A stretch of DNA of 64,000 nucleotides from Stomorhina lunata (Eukaryota; Arthropoda; Insecta; Diptera; Rhiniidae): positions 56,726,906-56,790,905 of the forward strand of contig OW121743.1 of the NCBI GenBank assembly GCA_933228675.1. Reading direction: 5' to 3'. Shown here in pieces: positions 22,546 to 35,282 of this stretch. A model generated the notes under the pieces. That model made no database searches and was not told where the DNA came from. It saw only the letters and a list, made by a program, of their open reading frames with translations. Within the stretch, counting starts at the first letter, position 1. Each line of letters begins with the position of its first letter. The position numbers and the translations under genes are program-made.

Positions 22546-23868
22546 GTTATACATATATAGGGAATCATATGGCCTAACTTAGCCGACTTTAAGATTTCTT
22601 TATTTATTTATATTTATTCTGTTGATGTTTTTAATTTTTCCAAAATTTATTGACTTCCTCTTCAATGCCTTTAATAAATTGTTATGAAAAATGTTTCTTA
22701 CATTTTTCATAACTTTCTCCTTAATTAAATAATTATATTTATTTATTTTTCCTACATACAAAAAGAAAACACATTTTGTGAAAAAAGAAGGAAAAAGAAG
22801 TAAAATACACTTAAAATGTCTTAATTACTTTTATTTCGAAAGAATTGTATGTGTAACTTCTTAATATTACAACTTTTTCATCCTTGTTTTCTACTTTTTG
22901 TGTCTTAATACAAATGAATGACTTTAAAAACATAATTAACTGGAACGGAAATAATTTTTCAACTTCCGTCATTTACTCACTTATTACCAACAACAAAAAT
23001 AACAACAACATCAGCAACAACTACAGAAACAAATATCCAGGAACTTTTTCCTTATATAACTTATTTCAATGCCATTAACTAGAGTCGAGCAAACAAATTT
23101 ACACAAACATTTACTATTTACTCGTGTAAAAGACAGAAAGAAACACTTTTTCTCGAGTCGAGTAAAATGAGGAAAAAACTGAAATGAATTATAAGTAAAA
23201 AAGGCAAAATGATAAGTTTATCTGCTCATTCACCTACTGACATTCAACATGACAATCAACGTCATAAAATGTAAGTGAGACATTTATTCATTTGCTTAAG
23301 ATTCAGTTGGGCTCAATACTAATGTTGTTGTTGTTGCTCTTGTTTTCTGAATTTCCTTGAAAGTTTTTCCAGGATGGAAAGTGGTGGGGTTGGGTTAGTT
23401 GTAAGAATCTACTTCTTGGCTTTTGTTTTAAGTTTAAAGATTTTTTTAATTATATGTTGCTAACACACACAATTAATTCCTGCCGCCACGGCTCGTGCTA
23501 CTGATGATGATATTTTCAATTTTTATCCTTCTCCACCCCCCGCCGGCTCAGTTCTCATCCGTTTCCCCTATGTACAATTAAATTCTTTCCTGGATTATTA
23601 TTTAATTAAAGTAATGAACGTCAGTTAAAACCGAGACGAGGCGAAAAGGAAGCTGATGGAAGACAAAAGAATAAGAAATAGATATCTGGTGGTTCTCGGT
23701 AACAAATATTGGGCATTAGCGTTTCAGCCAAGACAAAGGCTTTGTCTGTCATTATATTAAAATCTTTGTTAGCGAGAAAACAAAATGATAAAACAATTTT
23801 GTAGCTAAAAGGGTGGGATCAAAGGAGGTGTTTTTGTTTTTAGACAAACTTGCAATAAATTTTAATAC
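22546..23868. other. AT-rich spacer, nothing recognised
   Basis: Contains ordinary low-complexity patches such as GTTGTTGTTGTTGCTCTTG near 23322 and a patch of CCACCCCCCGCCGG near 23534. The frame at 22884-23078 is asparagine-rich from an AAC-rich tract. No gene supported. Confidence 0.6.
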
Positions 23869-24690
23869 CGAAAAATTTTCTCCAGAAAAATTTTAATATC
23901 GAAAAATTTTCTCTACAAACATTTTAATATCGAAAAATTTTCTGTAAGAAAATTTTAATATCGAAAAATTTTCTATAAGAAAAAATTTTAATATCGAAAA
24001 ATTTTCTATAAGAAAATTTTAATATCGAAAAATTTTCTATAAGAAAATTTTAATATCGAAAAATTTTAATATCAAAAAATTTTCTATAGAAAAATTTTAA
24101 TATCAAAAAATTTTCTATAGAAAAATTTTAATATCGAAAAATTTTCTATAGAAAAATTTTAATATCGAAAAATTTTCTATAGAAAAATTTTAATATCGAA
24201 AAATTTTCTATAGAAAAATTTTAATATCGAAAAATTTTCTATAGAAAAATTTTAATATCGAAAAATTTTCTATAGAAAAATTTTCCATAGAAAAATTTTC
24301 TATAGAAAAATTTTCCATAGAAAAATTTTCTATAGAAAAATTTTCTATAGAAAAATTTTAATATCGAAAAATTTTCTATAGAAAAATTTTATTATGGAAA
24401 AATTTTCTATAGAAAAATTTTAATATCAAAAAATTTTCTATAGAAAAGTTTTTAATATCGATAAATTTTCTATAGAAAAATTTTAATATCGAAAAATTTT
24501 CTATAGAAAAATTTTTAATATCGAAAAATTTTCTATAGAAAATATTTTAATATCACAAAATTTTCTATAGAAAATTTTTTAATATCGAAAAATTTTCTAT
24601 ATTTTGTTTTGAAAATTTTTTAATATTTATATTATAGAGTTTCTATAATATCGAAAAATTTTCTTGAAAAAAATTTTGTGATAAAAAAAA
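23869..24690. repeat. Palindrome array, 31-bp period, linker AATATCG
   Basis: Core TTTTCTATAGAAAA with linker 'ttttAATATCGaaaaa', period 31 bp, about 25 units. Near 24270-24350 the linker is lost and cores follow each other directly at about 14-18 bp. Flanked on both sides by unassigned sequence. Confidence 0.96.
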
Positions 24691-25394
24691 GTTTTTTGAA
24701 AACACCTCCAACAGAAGCACCCTTCTTTTAGTCTCAATTCAAACTATTACAATTTCTTCCTATGATACAGATAATAATGACAACGATGATGACTCTGAAA
24801 GGCGCTGGCAACGAAATGCTGGTGGTGATGGCATGACTTTTAACAACCTCATTCTTGCTACTAATGATTTTCTTGATTGTTTGTGTCATTTACTTTTTAC
24901 CCACTTGGTTTCTTTCCAGACTAAATACTTGTATTTAAGTTTTTCTACTTTTAACTGACTTTGAAATTTTATACGAATGAACGAAAGATTTTTAACAATT
25001 CTCATGAATTTATGCCAGAGTATGAGTAAATCAGGCGGATTGGTTGTAGATGTGTGTCTGTGTGTGTAAGTATGACTTTGAAGTAAAATAAAACTAGTAC
25101 GAGTACATTTCGTCCTTTTTCTACTCTCATTGTGATTTATTATGACAATTTGTTTAATGACAGGCATAAATTTTAGATTTTCAGCAAATGTTTCTTTCTT
25201 TCATTTCATTTGAGATTCTTTTATTTTGGGATTTTCTGTTATTTATAAATTTATTCGAAATGATTTCAATGTAACAATTGTTGGCTTTTTTCGTTTCTTT
25301 GAATGTAGACTTTTGTTTCTAAGATGAAAAAGCTGCTGCTGGTTGACTTTCCGTAGACTTTTGAAGGTTAAATAAATTTTTAAATGCTAGAAAA
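24691..25394. other. Spacer, nothing recognised
   Basis: Contains a mixed-composition stretch (24780-24840, ACGATGATGACTCTGAAAGG) and an overlapping minus-strand frame at 24886-25167 without recognisable features. Confidence 0.55.
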
Positions 25395-28300
25395 TTTATA
25401 ATTAAAAAAATTCTAATATCAAAAATTTTTCTATAGAAAAAATTTTAATATCAAAAATTTTTCTATCGAAAAAATTTGAACAAAAAAAATTATTTTACCA
25501 AAAAATTTTAATATCAAAAATTTTTCTATAGAAAATAATTTAATATTAAAAATTTTTCTTCAGAAACAATTTTTCTATCGAAAAAATTTAAATATCAAAA
25601 ATTTTAATATCAACAATTTTTCCTAAGAAAATATTTTAATATCAAAAACTTTTCTTTAGAAAACATTTTAATATCAAAAATTTTTGTATAGAAAAAATTT
25701 TAATCTCAAAAATTTTTCTATACAAAAAATTTGAATACATATGAAAAATTTTTCTATCAAAAAAATTTTAATATCAAAAATTTTTTGTAGGACGATTTTT
25801 AATTAAAGAAAAAATTTTTTTATTGAAAAATTTGAAATATCAAACACCTTTTCTATAAAAAAATTAAAAATATCAAAAACTATTCTATAGAAAAAATTAT
25901 AATATCAAAAATTTTTCCATAGAAAAATTTAAAATTTTAATATCAATACTTTAACATTTGAAAAAATTTTAATATCTAAAATTTTTCTACTGAAGAAATA
26001 TTAATATCAAAAATTTTACTATCGATACAAATTTAGTATCAAAACGTTTTCTTTAGAAAAGATTTTAATATGAAAAATTTTTCTATCGAAAAAATTTAAT
26101 GAATCAAAAATTTTTCTATAGAAAAATTTAAAACATCAAATTTTTTTCTATTGAAAAATTTAAAACATCAATAGTTTTTCTATAAAAAATTTAAAATTTA
26201 ATGAATCAAAAATGTTTCTATAGAAAAAATTAAAACATAAAACATTTTTCTTTTGAAAAATTTATATATCAAAAATTTTTCTATCTAAAAAATTTTAATA
26301 TCAAAAATTTTCTATCGAAAAAATTTAATATCAAAAATTTTTCTGTAGAGAAAGTTTAAATATCAAAAATGTTTCTATAGAAACAATTTTTATATAAAAA
26401 ATGTTTCTATAGAAACAATTTTAATATCAAAAAATTTCCTATTGAAAAAACTTTTAATATCAAAAATTTTTCTATCGAAAAAATTTTATTATCAAAAATT
26501 TTTCTATCGAAAAAATGTTAATATCAAAAATTTTTCTATCGAAAAAATTAAAATCAAAAATTTTTCTATCGAAAAAAATTTAATATCAAAAATTTTTCTA
26601 TCGAAAAAATCTTAATATCAAAAATTTTTCTATCGAAAAAATTTTAATATCAAAAATTTTTCTATCGAAAAAATTTTAATATCAAAAATTTTTCTATCGA
26701 AAAAATTTTAATATCAAAAATTTTTCTATCGAAAAAATTTTAATATCAAAAATTTTTCTATCGAAAAAATGTTAATATCAAAAATTTTTCTATCGAAAAA
26801 ATTTTAATATCAAAAATTTTTCTATCGAAAAAATTTTAATATCAAAAATTTTTCTATCGAAAAAATTTTAATATCAAAAATTTTTCTATCGAAAAAATTT
26901 TAGTATCAACAATTTTTCTTAAGAAAAAATTTTAATATCAAAAATTTTTCTTTAGAAAAAATTTTAATATCAAAAATTTTTCTTAAGAAAAAATTTAATA
27001 TCAAAAATTTTTCTATCGAGAAGATTTTAATATCAAAAATTTTTCTTTTGAAAAACTTTGAATATCAAAAATGTTTTTATCGGAAAAATGTTAATATCAA
27101 AAATATTTCTATCAAAAAATTTGAATATCAAAAGCTTTTCTATCGAAAAAATTTTAATATTCAAAATTTTTCTTCGGGAAAAATTTTAAGATGAAAAATT
27201 TTTTTTATGAAAAATTTAAATATGAAAAATGTTTTTTTAGAAAAGTTTTTAATATCAAAAATTTTTCTTCAGAACAAATTTTAATATTTCTTCAAAAAAA
27301 GTTTAATATCAAAAGTTTTTCTTTAGAAAAAATTTTAATATCAAAATTTTTTTTATAGAAAAATTTAAAATATTAAAAATTTTTTTATAGAAAAATATAA
27401 AATATCAAAAACTCTTCTACAGAAAAATTTAATATATAAAAAATTTTTCTGTAGAAAAATTTTAAATATCAAAAATTTTTCTATAGAGAAATTAAGATAT
27501 CAAAAATTTTTCTATAGAAAAATTCCAAATATCAAAAATTTTTCTATAGAAAATTTTAAAATATTAAAAATTTTTTCTATAAAAAAATTTAAAATATCAC
27601 AAATTTTTCTATAGATAAATTTAAAATATCGAAAATTATTCCATAGAAAAATCTACAATATGAAAAATGTTTCTGTAGAAAAATTTAAAATATTAAAAAA
27701 TTTTCTATAGAAAAATAAAAAATTTTAAAAATTTTTGCATAGAAAAAATTTTAATATCAAAAATTTTGCTGTAGGAAAAATTTTATTATCAAAAATTTTT
27801 CTGTAGGAAAAATGTCAGTATCAAAAACTTTTCTATAGAAAAATTTAAAATATCAAAAATTTTCTATAGAAAAATCTACAATATCAAAAATGTTTCTCGA
27901 GAAAAATATTCTGAGGAAAAATATCAAAAACTTTTCTATCGGAAAAATTTAGTAAAAAATTTTTCTATGAAAAAAATTTTAATATCAAAGATTTTTCTAT
28001 TAAAAAAATTTTAGCATCAAAAGTTTTCCTTTGAAAAAATTTTAATATCAAAAATATTTATTTAGAAAATATTTTAATATCAAAAATTTTTCTTTGGAAA
28101 AATTTTTAATATCAAAAATTTTTATTTAGAAAAAATTAAATAGAAACAATTTTTCAAAAAAACTTTAATATCGAAAATTTTTCTATAAAAAATACTAAAA
28201 ATGTTTCTATCGAAAAAATTTTAACAAAAATTTTCCTATCAAAAAAATTTTAACAAAAATTTTCCTATCAAAAAAATTTTAACAAAAATTTTTCTATCGA

Positions 28301-28490
28301 ATAAATTTAAAAAAAAATGTTATGGCAAAAATTTTAATATCAAATATTTTTCTATTGAAAAAAATTTTAATATTAAAAATTTTTTTTTTAGAAAAAATTT
28401 TAATACCAAAAATTTTCTATAGTACAAATTTTAATATTAAAAGTTTTTTTTTTATAGAAAAAAAATTTAATCACAAAAATCTTTCTGTAA
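25395..28490. repeat. Palindrome-derived array with altered core CTATCG, 32-bp period
   Basis: The regular core of the array (26460-26910) reads TTTTTCTATCGAAAAAATTTT, with linker AATATCA at a 32-bp period. Here the palindrome centre CTATAG has become CTATCG and this form has spread across consecutive units, while the edges retain CTATAG or degenerate to CTTTAG, CTTAAG or CTGTAG. Overall about 95 units. The wide degenerate margins suggest an old array with a recently homogenised middle. Confidence 0.96.
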
Positions 28491-30304
28491 ATGCATTAGA
28501 AATACTAAACCTTTAAAAATTTATTAAATGAAATGCGTAGCTTATATGATTAAATACTTTTATTCTTAGCGAATCGAAACAGAAAAAAACCCTAAAATAA
28601 TACATTAAACCATAAAGATCTAAATTATCATTTTCTTTACTCGACAACCAGTCCCCAGTAAAATGTAAAGAAAAATCAAGCAGAACTAATTTTTTGCAAA
28701 ACATCGTAAAAAGATACAAGACATGTCAGAAACAGAACAAAAACACCCACTCACTCCCTAAAAAGCAAAAATTTACTAAAATCAAAAATACAAGAAACCC
28801 TAATATTATTTTTAGAAAAAACTAAAGACCGACTCATTCTTACTTTCAGACATTCAAACATAACAACACACGCCATCTTTTGATAAAAAGGACATTCTTG
28901 AGGTAAAAGTACGAGAACTCAAGACAAATAACAACATCATTGTTCTTTGAAATAAAAATAGAATGAAAAGGAAAAACAGAAAATTTTCTTACAAAAAATA
29001 ATAAAAAAATGTATTAACAAAAGCACTAAAAACTATACAATATGGCTAAATATTTTTGAAAAGCGAACGCAACATTAACTTCCCAAAACTGTATTGAACT
29101 CAAATGAAATGAATCGCTTTTCGTCAGAAAAAAAAAACATACAAAACGTGAATCTAAATGTAAATTTATATAAGAGTGTGTTCAATGCTTCTTAGAATGT
29201 TGTAAATTTTGTGAATGTTATTGATGTTTTACGTCTTTTTTTGTTCATTTCTTTTTTTTTGTGTCTACTACCGTCACTGATCGGACTTTAGGGGGAGTCC
29301 TCAAAGAATCAGTCATTTTTTCCCCTCACCCTTCAATAAAACTATGTAACTGACTACATTTTTTGAAATAAAATAAAATAAAGAAAAGGGAATGTTAAGT
29401 AAACAAGGATATGGAATTTTTTAAAGCATCTTTTCTATACACACACACACATTTTTATATCCTGTTGTATTAAATGAAAGAAAAACAAGAGTAAAGGAAT
29501 GAAAGAAAAAAATGGTTGTAAAAATCGACCACCAACTAACATTGAACAGTTCTTTTTTTATTAACCATAACAGTCTATCGATTGCTGTTCAACCAATATA
29601 TAGGTACAGTGGGACAAATTATAAAAAATCTAAAATTTTTCTAAAAATCATTTAACAAAGCTACAACATATTCATATAATTTTGATTTTTTATATCAAAA
29701 GACTAAGAATACCAATATTGTAGTGATGCGACTTATTTTGACATTTCTACACAACTTTCACCCTTGCCTGCTTTTAAGAAAAGACAAAAAAAACGGCTCA
29801 CCTCATAACTTAGCTGGCCACTGGTTATTGAGTTTTAGGCTATTCAAATTTTAAACAGATTAAATTTTAAAACTTCTCTAACTAATGGATTTGCCGTCCC
29901 TATCAATGAGTCTAAAAATAGAATCGAATGCAGTTCATTGTCTGATAGGAGTACTAGAACTGTGCTAGTTTAAATCTTAGCCCTTGGGACAACAACTTTT
30001 TTCGCCAAATTGAAACATTTATAGAACCTACTGCTTGGCTTACATAGGCCTTCACTATTTTTTGTCCAGAAATCTCTATTTTCTAGTCATTCCCTTCCAA
30101 GTACAACTTTAGGACCCAAGTAATTTTGATTCAGTCAACTGCCACCTACCCAACCCAAAACCACATCAAGGTATAACTTTCCAATCTTCTACAATCTAAA
30201 TTTTAGTCAATGGTAGTAGTTGAGGCCAAATGAGGTATAACCGATGCAGGGGAACTTTGTACCTCATACAAGTAAAATAATTATCCATGTAAATCTATTT
30301 TCCA
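28491..30304. other. Spacer, nothing recognised
   Basis: AT-rich with CACACACACACA near 29445. A sequence TACAGTGGGACAAATTATAA at 29605 looks like the kind of end seen in Tc1/mariner-type elements, but no inverse partner was found nearby. No coding region supported. Confidence 0.55.
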
Positions 30305-33300
30305 TTTTACATAGAACAATTTTATAAAAAAAATGTTCTATAGAAAAATTTTATAAAGAAAATTTTCTATAGAAAAATTTTATAAAGAAAATTTTCTATA
30401 GAAAAATTTTATAAAAAAAATTTTATTTTGAAAAGTTTTGTTTAAAAGCATTTTCTATACAAAAAGGTCCAACAGAAATTTTCTATAGAAATTTTCTGTA
30501 GAAACACTATCTAAGGAAAAGTCTGCTATAGAAATTTTCTATTCGAAAACTTTCTATTGAAAAATTATCTATATATATTTTCTATAGAAAAATTGCATAT
30601 AGAAAAATTTTCTATAGAAACTTTTTCTACAGAAAAATTGTATGCATAAACATTTTCTATAGAAAATTTTTCTATACAAAATGTTTATACATACAACTTT
30701 TTCTATACAAAATATTTTTACATACAATTTTTTTATACAGAAAACTTTTCTATAGAAAATTTTTCTACAGAAAATTTTTCTATTAAAAATTTCCACAGAA
30801 AATTTTTCTATAGAAATTTTTTGTAGAAAAATTTTCGGTAGAAATTTTCTATAGAAAAATTTTCTGTAGAAAATTTTCTAAAGAAAATTTTCTAAAGAAA
30901 AAATTTTATAAAGAAAATTTTCTATAGAAAAATTTTATAAAGAAAATTTTCTATAGAAAAATTTTATAAAGAAAATTTTCTATAGAAAAATTTTATAAAG
31001 AAAATTTTCTATAGAAAAATTTTATAAAGAAAATTTTCTATAGAAAAATTTAATAAAAAAAATTTTCTATAAAAAAATTTTATAAAGAAAATTTTCTATA
31101 GAAAAATTTTCTAAAGAAAATTTTCTTAAGAAAAAATTTTATAAAGAAAATTTTCTATAGAAAAATTTTATAAAGAAAATTTTCTATAGAAAAATTTTAT
31201 AAAGAAAAATTTTATAAAGAAAATTTTCTATAGAAAAATTTAATAAAGAAAATTTTCTGTAGAAAAATTTAATAAAGAAAATTTTCTGTAGAAAAATTTT
31301 CTATAGAAAAATTTTATAAAGAAAATTTTCTATAGAAAAATTTAATAAAGAAAATTTTCTGTAGAAAAATTTAATAAAGAAAATTTTCTGTAGAAAAATT
31401 TTATAAAGAAAATTTTCTATAGAAAAATTTTATAAAGAAAATTTTCTATAGAAAAATTTTATAAACAAAATTTTCTATAGAAAAATTTTATACAGAAAAT
31501 TTTCTATAGAAAAATTTTATAAAGAAAATTTTCTATAAAAAAATTTTATAAAGAAAATTTTCTATAGAAAAATTTTATAAAGAAAATTTTCTATAGAAAA
31601 ATTTTATAAAGAAAATTTTCTATAGAAAAATTTTATAAAGAAAATTTTCTTAGAAAAATTTTATAAAGAAAATTTTCTATAGAAAAATTTTATAAAGAAA
31701 ATTTTCTATAGAAAAATTTTATAAAGAAAATTTTCTATAGAAAAATTTTATAAGAAAATTTTCTATAGAAAATTTTATAAAGAAAATTTTCTATAGAAAA
31801 AATTTTATAAAGAAAATTTTCTATAGAAAAATTTTATAAAGAAAATTTTCTATAGAAAAATTTTATAAAGAAAATTTTCTATAGAAAAATTTTATAAAGA
31901 AAATTTTTTATAGCAAAATTTTATTCTGAAAAGTTTTGTTTAAAAACATTTTCTATAGAAAAATGTTCAACAGAAATTCAAGAAATTTTCTGTAGAAACA
32001 TTTTCTAAAGAAAAGTCTGCTATAGAAATTTTCTATTCGAAAACTTTCCATGGAAAAAATATCTACAGATATATTTTCTATAGAAAAATTGCATAGAGAA
32101 AAATTTTCTATAGAAAAATTGTATGTATAAACATTTTCTATATACAATTTTTCTATACAAAATGTTTTTACATACAATTTTTTTATACAGAAAACTTTTC
32201 TAAAGAAAATTTTTCTACAGAAAATGTTTCTATTGAAAATTTCTACAGAAAATTTTTCTATAGAAATTTTTTGTAGAAAAATTTTCGGTAGAAATTTTCT
32301 ATAGAAATTTTTTTATAGAAAATTTCTAAAGAAAATTTTTTTGAACAAAAGTCTTCTATAGAAAAATTTTCTCTATAAATTTTCTTTAAAAATTTTCTAT
32401 GAAAAAAATTTTCTGTATAAAAATTTTCTATTAAAAATTTCTGTAGAAACATTTTTTAAAGCAATTTTTAAGAAAATTTTTGTAGAAAAATTTTATATGG
32501 AAACATTTTCTGTAATAAATTTTCTATGGAATCATTACTATAGAAAAATTTTCTATAGAAACATTTTCTATAGAAAAATTTTCTATATAAACATTTCCTA
32601 TAGAAACAGTTTCTATAGAAACAGTTTCTATATAAAAATTTTTTATATTAAAATTTTCTATATAATAATTTTCTATAGAAAAATTTCCTTTAGAAAAATT
32701 TTCTTTATAATAATTTTTTCTATAAAAATGTTCTATAAAAATTTTCTTATAAAAATTTTCTATAGAAAAATTTTCTATAAAAATTTTCTAGAGAAAATTA
32801 GCTATAAAAAATTTTCCTTTTAAAATTGTTTAAAGAAAAATTTTCTAAAGATAAATTTACTATAGAAAAATTTTCTATAATAAAATCTTTTGTAGGAATT
32901 TTCTATAGAAAAAATTTCTATTGAAATTTTCTATAGAAAAAATTTCTATTGAAATTTTCTACAGAAATATTTCTATAGCAATTTTCTATAAAAAAAATTT
33001 CGATAGATAAATTTTCTGTAGAAACATTTTCTTATAGAAAAAATTTCTATAAAGATTTTCTATATAAAATTTTGTATAGCATTACTTTCTATACAAACAT
33101 TTTCTATAGAAAATTTTTCTACAGAAATTTTTTTTTATATAAATTTTTTATAGAAAAATTTCTAAAGAAATTTTTTATAGAAACATTTTCTAAAGAAATT
33201 TTCTATAGAAAAATTTTCTAAAGAAATTTTCTATAGAAAAAATTTCTATAAAAAAATCATTTATAGAAATTTTATATAGAAAAAATGTCTATTGAAATTT

Positions 33301-34065
33301 TCTATAGAAAATTTATACAGAAAAATTTCTATAGCAATTTTCTATAAAAAAATTTTCCGTAGAAAAACTTTCTATAGACAAATATTCTGTAGAAAAATTT
33401 TCTACAGAAAATATATACAAATTTTTAATAGAAACATTTTTATGGAAGTTTTTTATAGAAACATTTTCTATAGAAAAAATTTCTATAGAAAATTTCTATA
33501 GAAAAAATTTCTATAGAAAATTTCTATAGAAAAATTTTCTATAGAAAATTTCTATAGAAAAATTTTCTATAGAAAATTTCTATAGAAAAATTTTCTATAG
33601 AAAATTTCTATAGAAAAATTTTAGAAAAATTTTCTATTGAAATTTTCTGTAAATAATTTTTTTGTAAAAATTGTTTAAAGAAAAATTTTCTAAAGATAAA
33701 TTTTCTATAGAAAAATGAAATTTTCTATAAAAAATGTCTATAGCAATTTTCTATAGAGAAATTTTCTTGTAGAAAAATTTTCTACAGGAAAATTTTCTAT
33801 AAAGATTTTCAATATAAAAACTTTCTACAGCGAACTATTCTATATAAAAAATTTCTATAGAAAATTTTTCTACAGAAAAAAATTTTATACACAAATTTTT
33901 AGTAGAAAAATTTCTACAGAATTTTTTTCTTAGAAACATTTTCTATATAGCAATTTTCTATAGAAGTTTTCTAAAAAAAATTTCTATAGCAATTTTTTAT
34001 ACAAAAATTTACTGCAGAAACATTTTCTATGGAAAATTTTTCTATAGAAAAATTTTCTATAGGAT
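30305..34065. repeat. Palindrome array complex, 29-bp period, linker ATAAAG, with duplicated segments
   Basis: The regular part (30900-31915) has core TTTTCTATAGAAAA with linker ATAAAGA, period 29 bp (for example 31562 to 31591). It is interrupted by an irregular segment near 30420-30880 that recurs at 31920-32310 (markers TTGAAAAGTTTTGTTTAAAA, AAGTCTGCTATAG, TTCTATTCGAAAACTTTC). The stretch about 32510-32890 copies the degenerate array at 2513-2823. The remainder to 34065 is irregular, with several short CTATAG-to-CTATAG spacings of about 14-24 bp. Frames with FYRKIF-type repeats are artefacts. Confidence 0.96.
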
Positions 34066-34094
34066 GATTTTCAAACATCTTATTACCCTTCCTT

Positions 34095-34375
34095 CTACAC
34101 ATAGTAGCCAACGGCTGCAACAAGAATGTGGGAAGTGTAGGTTTATAAACATAATTCTTAATGATTTTGTTTGTAAAATTAGTAATAATACGAGGTTTTT
34201 AATCTGTCTAAATTGAGGATACTCCTCCTGGAGAGATGTCCTAACCAGCCATCGAAATGCGTCGAGGAATTTTGGTTTTTCCGCAAACATTTTTTTGCCT
34301 TTTATCAATAAATTTGTCTGTTACATTAATGAATAAATGTAACAGATTTGGAATCAAATGCGAATACTTTTTTTT
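34095..34375 (+). repeat. REP-C left module, isolated
   Basis: Matches 7485-7720 and 46613-46790: CGGCTGCAACAAGAATGTGG, 'cataattcttaatgattttg', TCTGTCTAAATTGAGGATAC, 'ccatcgaaatgcgtcgagg', then 'tctgttacattaatgaataaatg' as in the 46.6-kb copy. The REP-C right module is absent. After a degenerate A/T-rich stretch (34376-34589) a REP-D copy follows. Confidence 0.82.
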
Positions 34376-34589
34376 TTTTAATAATATTTACATCCTGATA
34401 ATTTTGTTCTTTTTGGAAAATATTTTTATTGTAAAATTTTTACAAAATTTTTTACAGAAAAATATTTTCATCGAAAAATTTTAATACGTTTTTTCAAAAA
34501 ACTTTCAAAAAAAAAATAATATTATTCTATTGAAAAAAAAACTTATCTAAGAAATATTTATACAAAAAAATATTCCCAATTCAATGGAT

Positions 34590-34790
34590 TTTAATTTCGT
34601 TTCTTGTATATTTTGTTATTGAATTTTCCTAAACAAAGCGTCACCAAACGACTTTCTTAACATCCAAATCTCAATTGAATGATTTTTATTCTAATTTTTA
34701 CGAGTTTTATTAATCATCGTGGTATTTACGAAAATTACAAAAAGTCTTCGGCTCCTAGTGGTATGGACTGCCTTCCTTTGCTTATAATCG
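34590..34790 (+). repeat. REP-D interspersed repeat, forward copy
   Basis: Matches 14031-14195: 'tcctaaacaaagcgtcaccaaacg', CTTAACATCCAAATCTC, 'catcgtggtatttacg', GGTATGGACTGCCTTCC. It contains an extra ~35 bp relative to the 14-kb copy, as does the inverse copy at 4.8 kb (AAAACTCGTGAAAATGAGT). Confidence 0.8.
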
Positions 34791-34964
34791 TGATAACTCA
34801 GCTCGAAAGCAGGAAACTGTAGCTGTTCAAGAGTTTCTTCTCAAATGAGTGTCAGCAGACAATCACTACAGATAAATTTGCTTCAAGATTTAAAGTTATT
34901 CTGAATACAACAGATTTCCCGATTCGCTTAGAATTTAATGCGCAGATCTTTCAAATGACGACAA

Positions 34965-35210
34965 ACGATCTGTCTGTCTGTCTGTTGAAAACATGATAGG
35001 GACCGAACGGCCCTAGGGCAACAAAATTTATCAAGAATATAAGAATTAAAAAAGTTTGGGTTTGAAATTGGTAGGAATCGGTCTACATTTCATTATAGCT
35101 CTTACGGAGCTAAAAAGGGGTATTTCGGTCTGTCTATCCGTCAGTTAAAATGACAATAGCGCCCAAAAGAGTACTAGAGCACAGAAAATATATCTGAGAT
35201 CAATTGATTT
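34965..35210 (-). repeat. REP-A related fragment
   Basis: Contains GATCTGTCTGTCTGTCTGTT, 'gatagggaccgaacggccctag', AATCGGTCTACATTTC and GTCTGTCTATCCGTCAG. It resembles the inverse of 9480-9570 in content and order. Short and diverged. Confidence 0.55.
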
Positions 35211-35221
35211 GAAAACGATTG

Positions 35222-35282
35222 ATTTCATCACATACCGCAATATTATTATAGGATTCAATAATATTCCAGCATGTGATGAAAT
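35222..35282. repeat. 61-bp hairpin-forming inverted repeat
   Basis: Arms of 26 bp beginning ATTTCATCACAT and ending with its inverse ATGTGATGAAAT, about four mismatches, loop of nine bases. It may be the remnant of a small transposable element. No evidence it is a microRNA. Confidence 0.75.

Noticed and set aside
29605..29640. TACAGTGGGACAAATTATAA as a Tc1/mariner end
   Set aside because: No inverse partner within a few kilobases and no transposase remains recognised.
30569..33501. FYRKIF- and FYIKIF-type frames across the 30-34 kb array
   Set aside because: Repeat artefacts; they stop as soon as the unit length shifts.
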